A stretch of DNA of 64,000 nt from Azolla caroliniana. Its lineage: Eukaryota > Polypodiophyta. The stretch's first letter is position 1. Each line of letters begins with the position of its first letter. The stretch covers positions 7,812,001 through 7,876,000 of the forward strand of contig JBHGNT010000003.1 of the NCBI GenBank assembly GCA_043228905.1. The letters run 5' to 3'. Made by a program: the position numbers and the translations under genes. This document shows positions 20,514 to 30,003 of this stretch, piece after piece. Under the pieces are notes generated by a model. It searched no databases, was not told where the DNA came from, and worked only from the letters and a program-made list of their open reading frames with translations.

Positions 20514-22967
20514 GCTCCACCCTTCAAAAAACCTAAGTATGTCGATTGTGTCTGATGGTGCCTCTGCTCCGTTACTGTGGGAGCTACCTCCAACGCGTTG
20601 CCATTGCAGATGACGTCTCGGTTGCTCGTGTTCGATGGTGGCTCTGGTTCGTCCTGCTGGCTGGCTGCGACTGAAGGGTTTTCTGAGTCATCCTCATTGG
20701 GGACATCATGGTGAGTTTCCTCTTCTTGTGATGCTTGAGTTGTGGATTGGTGGACATATGGCTTCATCCTTATCACGTGCGCATAGGTAATCCGTCCATT
20801 AGCATCTCAACGGAGGGAGTAGGTGTTGGCTCTCATTGATCAGATGACAGTAAAAGGACCAATTCATCGATGCATCATTGATTCACTGAGTCCCTGTCAT
20901 TGGATCGGGAAATAGACGAGGACCTTTGCTCCGGCGGCATACGCTATCGCCCGACAGCCTTTATCATAGCATCGCTTTTGTCGTGATTGAGCGAGTTGTA
21001 GATTCTTGTGTATGCTCAATCGTAAGATAGGTTGGACCTGTTGCAAGTGCAACCACCAATCCATTGCATCGGCTCGAGTATTTTTTTTGTGTAGCTCCAC
21101 CTTGATGTCGGGGGGTAAACGAGGGTCTCGTCAATATAGTGCTCGGAAAGGGCTTATTCGAGTCAAGGCTTGCACCGAGGTGTTATATGCATGCGTCATG
21201 TGTTACGAAGGCGCTATGGCTCTTCTGTGTGCACATCGGATCGTGGTGTGCTGGATCGTTCACTGCTCAAGACAGAAAGGGGAAGGGAAAAGGAGGCTTA
21301 CCTCTGCATAATCCAAAAAGCTTCTACTTCATTACACACAGAGCTCAACTCGCTCTCGTCAGTTTTCTGTTTTCTGTTCTTACTCTCTCTGCACTACTCT
21401 CACTCTTCTTCTTTGTACTTACTACAACTTACTTTTTACCTAAGTACATAAGTGACTTATATATGCAGCTAATTAGCTGCCAATAGCTAATTAGTTGTCT
21501 AAAGCTAAATATTTGTCAGTAGCTAAATAGTTGTTTCACCTTTATATCCACTAGTAGCTAATTAGCTAATAGCTACTATAGCTTATTTCTCAATAAGCAT
21601 CACATACCTTTGTTGAGCTTGTTTCTCAACATGATGAAGGGTAGGATCAAGTCCCACGTTGTGTGTTGTAGGTAGATGAATGCGGTAAGTTGTTTAATCG
21701 TCTTGTTCATCCGTTCTATCAATCCGTTCGTCTGGGGATGATATGGGGAGGTAAATATCTGTTGAATGCCTAATTGTGTGGCTAATGCTTACAGTACCTC
21801 TTCGCTAAATTGCAATTCTCGATCTGATAGGATGCGAGTTGGGCAACCATGTGGAAAAATGATCCGCTCCATCAACTTTGTTGCTATGGTGACGGCTCGT
21901 GCATCCATAATTGCGGCGGTATTCAGAGATGACTAAGATATACTTGTTTCCTACTTGGGATTCGGGAAAAGGATCGATGATATCCCATCCTATTAATTTA
22001 AAGGGTTTAGAGACGGTAATAGGCTGAAGTAGGCCGTCGTTGGAATGGGGTGGCCTAATCTGTTGACATGAGTGGCATTGTTTGATGTAGGTTGCAATCG
22101 TTGTACGCATTTGCGGCCAATAATATTGGAGACAGATCTTGTCTAGCACCTTGTGGAATTCGAGGTGGCCAGACATCGGGTGATCGTGAAAAAATTGCAT
22201 ATATAAATTCCGCAAGCTCTGTGGTATGTAGATTCGTGGCTCTTTCCCTGTTTGTATAAAGTATAAGACATTGTTTTGCAATTGGAAATGGGTGTGTACC
22301 TTTTTGCTTGTTGTCAACTGAATGTCATAGGTGATTTTTCGTATTTGCTCATCAGCTTGTTGTAGGGTTGCTATCTAGGCCATCGTTGTGGGTAATTGGA
22401 CTAGTGTAGGATTGAATTGAACACATTGTGTTTCTACTCTTGAAAAACCATCGGTGATCACCTTTTGGACTCCTTTTTTATAAGTTAATGTGTACCGATA
22501 TTCCTGTAAAGCCATCACCCATCTTAATAGGCGACCTGGAGGGCGTGGCTTGTTAATTAGATGGATTAGGGGTTGGTGGTTTGTTTCGACAATGACCTGG
22601 GTGCCGTGTAAATAGGGATGGAACTTGTTAATTGCTACCATTCCTTTTCTATTTTGGAGTAATTCTTTTCTACAGGAATAAGAGATCGACTTATATAGGC
22701 AATTGGGCACTCTACTTCTATTATATCTATTTGTAGTAGGATGGCTCCCAATCCATGATTTGATGCGTCTGTCTGCAAAAGGAAGGGGCGTGAGAAATCT
22801 GGGTGAGCCAATTGACCTGCTTGGTGTAGTGTATTTTTTAATTGGATGAAGTTGTTCTCACATTCAGTTGTCCACTCAAACTTGGAGCCTTTTCGTAAAA
22901 AATGTCGTAGGGGTGTTGTCATGGTGGCCATATTGGGAATGAATCGGAGCAAAAAAATCGCCATGCC
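20514..22967 (-). pseudogene. G1 pol 3' part: RNase H, integrase and C-terminus
   Basis: On the minus strand from 22967 downwards: RT end and RNase H (LRKGSKFEW, LQTDASNHGLGAIL, VETNHQPLIHLI), an H2C2 integrase (HDHPMSGHLEFHK, CHSCQQIRPP), integrase core (IGWDIIDPFPES, first Asp present), and the GPF/Y-like tail and end (about 21,100-20,540, HVIRMKPY). Many stops and frameshifts. It is interrupted by I1 at 21304-21604. Long dead. Confidence 0.82.
21304..21604 (-). mobile_element. Solo-LTR-like insertion I1 inside G1
   Basis: 301 bp flanked by TACCT (21299-21303 and 21605-21609). On the minus strand it runs from TGTGATGCTTATTG to GGATTATGCAG. It has a TATA-like GCATATATAAGTC and several copies of TAGCTAATTAG. 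The end is AG rather than CA if the duplication is read as TACCT, so the exact edge is unsure. Confidence 0.5.
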
Positions 22968-23411
22968 TGTCAGAACCAAGGATAAAAGATAGAGTGATGG
23001 AAGAAGGATATTAGAGAACACGAGAAGAAAGGAACGAAATACTAAGAGAAGAATGGATGTATAAGATAGAGAAAGAAAGAGAATGGATACAAGATATGTA
23101 ATGAGAGCTAAAGACTGGTGTTGATTCGAATTGATTTGAGAATACATGTATGCCCTTATTTATAGGTTCCTATAGAATAGCTTAGAGATTTCTAGAATGT
23201 TCTAGAATGTTCTAGACCTAGAATGCTCTAGGACATTCTAGAACATTCTAGAATAATCTAGAGGCTTTACAATAATCAATGTAATACAAGAAGTAGCTTT
23301 TATTGTTTCATATAACAATCAGCTATCTTAATGGTTGAGGTTTTCCAGTATGGATTACAAGGTTCAAGGTTCAAGTCTGGGTGACGCCATAATGGTCATG
23401 TGTTCATGACA
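22968..23411 (-). repeat. 3' LTR of F (444 bp)
   Basis: TGTCAGAACC to CATGACA on the plus strand. Same HSE blocks (23190-23212 and 23236-23253) as the 5' LTR. One difference seen from the 5' LTR (AACAATCAGC versus AACAATAAGC). Confidence 0.93.
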
Positions 23412-26400
23412 CTATCCCTCCTTCGAGAACGCTGAGTGGAAGTCGATGTTAACATTGTTGGGCCGGGCTTGTTTTGATAGTGACGATGGAAGTTGTTGAC
23501 TAGAGCTTCATCATTACAAACGTTATCAATGGGTTCCCAAGTGCGATCACTCGGAGGATAGCCAAGCCAATCAACTAGATAATAAAGCTTATTGTGCACA
23601 ATCTTAGAATCGAGAATAGCAGCTACCTCGTATTCGGGGCCGTCCACAAGTTGTACAGAAGGCGGTGGTGGCACGACACGATTAGGAATTAAAGAGGTGC
23701 GGCAAGGTTCCAAAAGAGAGCTATGAAAGACAAGGTGAAGCCGCATATGTGCAGGAAGGTTAAGACGAAATGTTGCATCATTAATCTGCGCCGTGATGAC
23801 AAAAGGACCTAAGCGTTGATAGTCAAGCTTAGCACACGGTCAGGTAGTCTTGATGTGACGACGAAGCAACCATACACGGTCACCAACCTTAAACGGAGAC
23901 TTAAGACGATGTCGATCGACATTGGTCTTATTGTGTGCTTGCGCTTTCTGAAGATGTGACGATAACTCGAACTGGATTTGTTGTAGTCAATGGAGGTGAT
24001 GCGCCGCACTAGGGTTTCGTGACACCTCGGGAAGATCCAGTATACACCATCGAGGGTGGTTGCCAGTGTAGGCAAAGAAAGGTGTAACTTTGGTAGAAGA
24101 GTGGACCGTGTTGTTGTATGCAAACTCGGCAAGATGTAAAATATTACTTCAATCATCTTGTTGATAACTAATGAAACATCGAAGATATTGCTCGAGCGTT
24201 TGATTTGTGCGCTCTGTTTGTCCGTCAGTTTGTGGATGATAAGCCGAAGAGAGTTTGCAAGAAATTTTAAGGCCTGCCCATAGGTGCTTCCAAAAGTGTG
24301 AGATAAATTGAGGACCTCGATCGCTAATAATATCATTCGAGAGAACATGATGGCGAAACACTTCACGCATAATGAGATCTGCAGTTTCTTCACTATTGAT
24401 GGTCTTTACACATGGTACAAAATGTGCCATCTTGGTGAACCGATCCACTACGGTTAAAATAGTATCAAAGCCTTTGGAAGGTGGCAGATTCGTAATGAAA
24501 TCCATAGAAATAGACTGCCATGGCTTGTTGGGAGGGGGTAATGGTTGTAGTAAGCCATAAGGGTGATGCCGAGGTATTTTGGCGCGACAGCAAGTGTCAC
24601 AAGTGCGAACATAATCTTCGACAAATTTTTGCAAGTGAGGCCACCAAAATGAACGTTTCACCAGTTCAATGGTCTTGGAAATACCAAAATGTCCAGCCAT
24701 GGGGGCATCATGACAATGTTCCAACACTTGAAGTCGGGGTGATCCGTCGGGGACGTAAAGGAGATTCTTGTAGAAGAGTAAGCCATCTTGCCACTTGAAG
24801 TCCTGATAATGTTGAGATGACCCTAGCAATGTGGAGCAAAATGGACGACTTGAACCACAGTGGGCTAAGACATCCTTAGCGAAATTATCTGAATGAAGTT
24901 GTTGCCAAATAGTGTCAAGAAGGGTAGAATCAAGTGGCATGGCATAAATTGTTGTTACCTGTAGCTTTGATGGCCCGAGGAGAATTTGCTTTTGATTGTC
25001 AAAGGCTGGATCTCCAGGTCGAAGTGCTAGATACGAACGCCGTGACAAAGCATCTGCTTTCCCTTGTTGTTTTCCGGGGCGAAAAATGATATTGAAATCG
25101 AAACGCGTTAGAAATTAGGCCCACCGAACTTGGCGTCTATTTAATACTCGAGCTATTTGAAAATATGTGAGATTTTTGTGATCACTATAAATGATAATCT
25201 GATGAGGTGATCCTTCTAGAAAATGACGCCATTGCTCGAATGAGTCGACCACAGCTAGTAACTCCTTGTCATGCACCTCATAGTTTATCTCCGGAACAGT
25301 AGATTTTCTCGAGTGAAACGCGACTGGATGTGTCTGCCCGTCCTCGCCTAGTTGCGATAGGATACTCCCCAATGCAAAGTCCGATGCATCTGCCTCAATA
25401 GTAAATGGTTTTTCAGGATCAATATGTGCTAGGATGGGTGTTGATGTGAATGCCTCTTTCAGCTGCATAAAAGCCTTGTCCGCTTCGATACTCCAAAAAA
25501 ATGCGTGATTTTTCTTAGTGAGTTGAGTAAGGGGCAACACAATGCTTGAATAATTATGTATGAATTTGCGATAGAAGTTTGCAAATCCGAGGAAACACTG
25601 GACATCCCGAACTGAGCATGGGGGTTTCCATTCCAATATTGTTTGGACTTTTGTCGGGTCCATAAAAACACCCTGGGATGAAATAGTGTATCCCAAAAAT
25701 TCGACTTGTTTGCAATCAAAACTGCATTTCTCAAGTTTGGCATAAAGACCATACTTCCTTAGGCACATGTATATCATGCTCCCCCTGTGTTTTAGAGTAA
25801 ATCAATAGATCATCTAGGTAGATGATTAGAAAAATATCCAAGAAATCCCAGAAGATGTAATTTGCCATATGTTGGAATACTGCAGGTGCATTTGTGAGCC
25901 CGAAAGGCATGACTGTATAATCGAAATGACCATACCGAGTACGAAATGTTGTTTTCCACTCATCTCCCGGCCGAATTCGAACAAGATTATATGCACCCCT
26001 TAGATCAATTTTGGTAAAATGCTTTGCCCCACCAATGCGTTCTAAGAGATTGGAGATTAAAGGTAAAGCATACCTATTCCTTATGGTGACTTTATTTAAG
26101 CCTCGATAGTCCACGACCAAACGAAGGGAACCGTCCTTTTTCTTCACAAAAAAGATAGGAGCACCAGCTGGAGACTTTGAATGTCGAATAAACCCATGTG
26201 CAAGATTTTCCTCGATGTATTCTCGAAGAACCTCAAGCTCAGTGGGTGATAAATTGTAAATCGGACCCCACGGTGGCTCTTTTCCTGGTTGGAGATCAAT
26301 AGGACAGTCGTACGGCCGATGCTTTGGAAGAACACTAGCTTTGACTTTGTCGAAAACATCAACATAGTCTTGATATTTTTTGGGAATTTGGATGTCTGAA

Positions 26401-27008
26401 TTCCCTTGAGTGACACTAGAAGGTGTCACTGATACTGCAAATAAAAAAAGCTCCTCCTTGCCTCCCACTTGCCACAATTGTTGCAATGTGATGGCTGAAA
26501 TTTGATAAGAAGGATATGGTGCATCGGTAGAACTATATACTTTAGGAGGATACTCCCGAGTTCGATCCTTGACAATGATATTTTCTACTAAAGGGCACCT
26601 AATTTCTCGCTTCCTCCAATCGATTCTAGGGTTATGTAGCTCGAACCATGGCAAACCGAGGACAATTGGATGCTCAGGACTACGGATTATGTTAAAGGAA
26701 ACTGCACATCCTAAATCACCCAAGAGTATGTGTATTGGCTCAGACTCTTCAAATATCTTCCCGGAAGCTATGGGGCGTCCATCAATCACTACTACGGAAA
26801 CTGGACAAGGAAGTGTATGCAAGGATATTTGGTGTTTTTGGGCAAAATCGCTATCCATGAAACAAGAATTGGCTCCAGTATCTAAGAGGGCTTGGACTTG
26901 AAGTTGACAATTGGGTGTCCTAACTTGTACTAGGGCTGGGAAGACTCTACTAACATGCTTGGAAGAAATGGAACCCACACTAGGTTGTACATATCTAGAG
27001 TTGTCCAA
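23396..27008 (-). pseudogene. F pol: protease, RT, RNase H, integrase, chromodomain (broken)
   Basis: From 27008 downwards: retropepsin (LLDTGANSCF), RT (VDYRGLNK, MPFGLTNAPAVFQ, IYLDDLLIYS), a frameshift near 25,780, rest of RT and RNase H (EADASDFALG), TAA at 25115-25117, integrase H2C2 (HCHDAPMAGHFGISK, CDTCCRAK) and D-D-E core (SMDFITNLP, SDRGPQF), TGA at 24149-24151 where TGG is expected, two further TGA codons near 23,985 and 23,840, and a C-terminal chromodomain (YEVAAILDSK, YLVDWLGYPPSDRTWEP) in the last open frame 23746-23396. The part of that frame below 23411 lies in the LTR. The stop codons look like C-to-T or G-to-A changes. The chromodomain marks a chromovirus; it normally steers integration to particular chromatin. 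Confidence 0.9.
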
Positions 27009-27034
27009 CCAAATGGCTCCTATTTTGGCCGGAC

Positions 27035-28198
27035 TTATTCGTTTGACTCCTCTTCTAATTGGCTTAGGACTTCAAATTTATTGGACAAGGGTGGATTATT
27101 CATAATATTAGATTCACTAACTGCTTCTAAAATATTGGACTCATTTTTATTTTCATAGTGAATTTGATTTACCTGACGTCTCGGCCTACGGGAGCAATGA
27201 ATGGCCATATGTCCTAGACCTCCGCAATATAAGCATAGATGGTTTGCTCGACGACGTTGCTTCTCTTCGTCTAACAACGGTCCTCGTCGTTGAGTCATAT
27301 CGATCTCCATGGGTGCAGGACTATCCATTGAGACTAGACTACGTGTTTGCCTTGGAGTTGGAGCAGGGCTATACATTTGCCTTGGAGATGATTGCGCCGT
27401 TACTGATGCATAAGTTGGTGTGAATCTTGATTTTGTTATTTGTTGTTGTCGCTCACATCGACGCTCAAAAAGGCGATTATCACACCGTATTGCTCGACTA
27501 ATAGCTTTTGTAAGTGACCTTGGATCCTCGGGGAAGGTAAGAAGTAAGTCTTTGACATCACTACGAAGGCCTGAACGGAATTGCTCCATTAGGGCTTGTT
27601 CATCCCAAGGAATATTGCTTGCGATGAGACGGAAATTGGCAGCATATGTCGAAGCTGGTTGATCACCTTGACGAAGTGTACGAATCTTGTTGATAGTTGT
27701 TCTCGCCCCATCAGTATCTCCGAAACAAGCCTTAAATTCCTTGATAAATTCCTCGAAATTATTAAGTAGAGGAGAATTGGTCTCTAGCAATGGAGCAAAC
27801 CACGACAACGTTATGCCATTCAATAAGGTGCCCACTAGCCCGACTCGTGATGCATCTATTGGATAGCGCGCGGGATGCATTTGAATCACCAACCGTACTT
27901 GATTCAAGAAACCTCGGAAATGCGCCCTCGACCCATCAAATTTAGCTGGGAGGCTAATTTTGGGCTCCTTGATAAGTCCCTGACCTTCAACCCTTTGTTG
28001 TTGTAACACTACGATTGTCGACTCTAATTGTTACACTCGTCGCGTGAACTCCTCTTGTTGTTGTTGCTTCTCTATAGTAACCTTTTGTAGATCCCCAAGT
28101 AGACGTTGATTCTCTACTTCAAGAGATGCGAACTTGGATTTAAGGTTCTCCATTTCTGCAACAAGGGTGAGATATTCTTCTGAGTTAATGGTAGCCAT
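27035..28198 (-). pseudogene. F gag with CCHC knuckle, one internal stop
   Basis: ATG at 28196-28198 begins a coiled-coil N-terminus (MATINSEEYLTLVAEMENL). An in-frame TAA at 28031-28033 interrupts it, and the frame then stays open to 27035. The Gag core (KFDGSRAHFRGFLNQV, FRSGLRSDVKDLL) is followed by a zinc knuckle (CLYCGGLGHMAIHC). Pol lies in another frame just downstream, so expression would need frameshifting or reinitiation. Confidence 0.88.
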
Positions 28199-28223
28199 GG
28201 TTTCAGGATGGTTACAAAGGAGG

Positions 28224-28262
<39 letters not shown>

Positions 28263-28267
<5 letters not shown>

Positions 28268-28274
28268 GAATCAA
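28263..28274 (-). promoter_or_regulatory. Putative self-priming site of F
   Basis: Two bases after the 5' LTR end, the minus strand reads TTGATTCGAATT. This is not a tRNA 3'-end complement (no TGG). It is the exact reverse complement of 28430-28441 in the 5' LTR, which lies about 32 nt after the start of the TATA box, where transcription should begin. Confidence 0.6.
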
Positions 28275-28276
28275 AC

Positions 28277-28720
28277 TGTCAGAACCAAGGATAAAAGATA
28301 GAGTGATGGAAGAAGGATATTAGAGAACACGAGAAGAAAGGAACGAAATACTAAGAGAAGAATGGATGTATAAGATAGAGAAAGAAAGAGAATGGATACA
28401 AGATATGTAATGAGAGCTAAAGACTGGTGTTGATTCGAATTGATTTGAGAATACATGTATGCCCTTATTTATAGGTTCCTATAGAATAGCTTAGAGATTT
28501 CTAGAATGTTCTAGAATGTTCTAGACCTAGAATGCTCTAGGACATTCTAGAACATTCTAGAATAATCTAGAGGCTTTACAATAATCAATGTAATACAAGA
28601 AGTAGCTTTTATTGTTTCATATAACAATAAGCTATCTTAATGGTTGAGGTTTTCCAGTATGGATTACAAGGTTCAAGGTTCAAGTCTGGGTGACGCCATA
28701 ATGGTCATGTGTTCATGACA
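28277..28720 (-). repeat. 5' LTR of F (444 bp)
   Basis: Promoter copy for the minus-strand element. Order in its sense: HSE block, second HSE block, TATA box, predicted start, R/U5. Ends CTGACA at 28277. Confidence 0.93.
28467..28562 (-). promoter_or_regulatory. F promoter: heat-shock-element array and TATA box
   Basis: TATAAAT on the minus strand at 28473-28467. Upstream in its sense, 28499-28521 is five perfectly phased alternating TTC/GAA units (TTCnnGAAnnTTCnnGAAnnTTC), and 28545-28562 is four more units. Three phased units are enough for a heat-shock-factor trimer by known HSE rules. The gap from TATA to the first unit is 25 bp. A small palindrome ATAGG-AA-CCTAT abuts the TATA box. Confidence 0.75.
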
Positions 28721-28725
28721 ATGCC

Positions 28726-28807
28726 TAAGAAACGCTGCAAGGACTTGACTGTGGTTGGTCGGGGAAAATTGTTCACGGCCTCAGTCTTCTTTGGGTCCAT
28801 CTGTAGG
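28726..28807 (-). pseudogene. Short G1 pol fragment between F and H
   Basis: About 82 bp encoding MDPKKTEAVNNFPRPTTVKS then LQRFLG on the minus strand, the Gypsy linker after RT. It joins 43936 upwards on one side and 22967 downwards on the other, proving that F and H are separate insertions into one element. GTAGG (28803-28807) is the H target duplication. Confidence 0.9.
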
Positions 28808-29254
28808 TGTTAAGTAATTAGGTAATTAACTAGGGTTAATTATAGACTAATTATATGGTTACGTTAAGCAACAGAAGATTAGTATGATATGCACGTGAGA
28901 GTGTGTGAGAGGAAGAGAGAGAGAGAGAGAGAGGAAGTTACACTTATGAACACGAAGATAAATGGGGGATGATTGACTATATTGAAAAGTGTCATCAACA
29001 TACAAAAATACCCACAATGAGGTATATATACAACCCATGTGCAAAGGTGCACATGTGTGGCTAGAACATAGGTACTTATGTGTAAGTCCTACATTAAATG
29101 TACTAAGGAGTGGAGGATCTAGAATATCCCACTTAAGTACAAGGTCCTATTCAAAGGCTTAAGGTCAACACATTAACTAGATTCGATCTACGTAACTACT
29201 AAGTTACATGTGTTGACTAACTAGATTAAACTAGTTGAGCTTGATATCTCAACA
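28808..29254 (-). repeat. 3' LTR of H (447 bp)
   Basis: TGTTAAGTAATTAGG to ATCTCAACA. TATA-like GTATATATAC on the minus strand near 29,023-29,032. Has a short (GA) run, about 24 bp shorter than in the 5' LTR. Confidence 0.92.
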
Positions 29255-29489
29255 CGCCCCCTCAAGCTCAAGTGTGAGGCTTCCAACGTCCGGTTTAGCT
29301 TCCTTCGGCTTCATCGGCATCGGTGCGGCTTGCGGCTTTCTTTGCGTCTTCACGGCTTCATTGCGTGTGTCTACCACTGTTGGCCCTTCTTCCGGATTTG
29401 AGAAGAACGCGGGAACCGGCAACGGAATTGATGTGGTCATTCCTAATGTTAGCCCTTCCATAAACCGGGGCAGTAGCTGTAATAACCGA
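29255..29489 (-). other. Gypsy-like fragment inside H, left part
   Basis: From about 29,366 this matches the protease-upstream region of element K near 32,486-32,650, with shared runs such as TCCGGATTTGAGAAGAA, yet it lies between the H LTR and the K insertion, so it belongs to H. It continues at 35161 after K. The target duplication of K (ACCGA, 29485-29489) lies at its edge. H should have its RNase H here. Confidence 0.7.
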
Positions 29490-29949
29490 TGTTACTCCTA
29501 GGGCCGGATAACAGCCTAACACAGGGTGTCCACTTAAGACACTTCACCAAAGGGTGGTACGACAGAATGACTTACGGCACAACGCTTAATTAGACCTTAA
29601 TTGATTACTTAAGAATACATCATTAACACGCATAAGATATACAATAAGCACAGAACGGTAATCAACACTGAAAGATTAAGGCGATAAGTTCTATTAATTA
29701 TCCGCTCTCGATTACATTGTAACCGGGCCTTTATATAGGTCTCTGGTGCGAAATACAAAACGGTGCCAACCAGCACCTTTTCGGGATTGGTCCGGATCCG
29801 GATCGGCATACCGATTCCGGTCCGTCCATCCACATCTTCTCATATATTATTATATATTTTAAGACTACTAATTACAACAGTTCCCGAACAAACTATTCCT
29901 TTCACACTCTGGTTTGGATCTCCTTAAGCCTTCTTGCTAGCCGGTAACA
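29490..29949 (-). repeat. 3' LTR of K (460 bp)
   Basis: TGTTACTCCTAGGG to CCGGTAACA on the plus strand. TATA box CCTATATAAAGG on the minus strand. Same length as the other copy, about 95% identical by eye. Confidence 0.92.
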
Positions 29950-30003
29950 CATGGCACTCCCATAGGACAGTACCTTGTACGTCGAACCCATTATCCGGCC
30001 CTT

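Larger units (their letters stand above)
22968..28720 (-). mobile_element. Gypsy chromovirus F (Tf1/Tcn1-like) inserted in G1
   Basis: 5,753 bp with 444-bp LTRs at 22968-23411 (3') and 28277-28720 (5'), flanked by ATGCC (22963-22967 and 28721-28725). The LTRs differ at only one site that I can see. The minus strand encodes gag, then protease-RT-RNase H-integrase-chromodomain. Despite its young LTRs, pol carries several stop codons and a frameshift. The LTR holds a heat-shock-element array next to its TATA box. The primer-binding site matches no tRNA end but complements the predicted transcript start. Confidence 0.93.
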
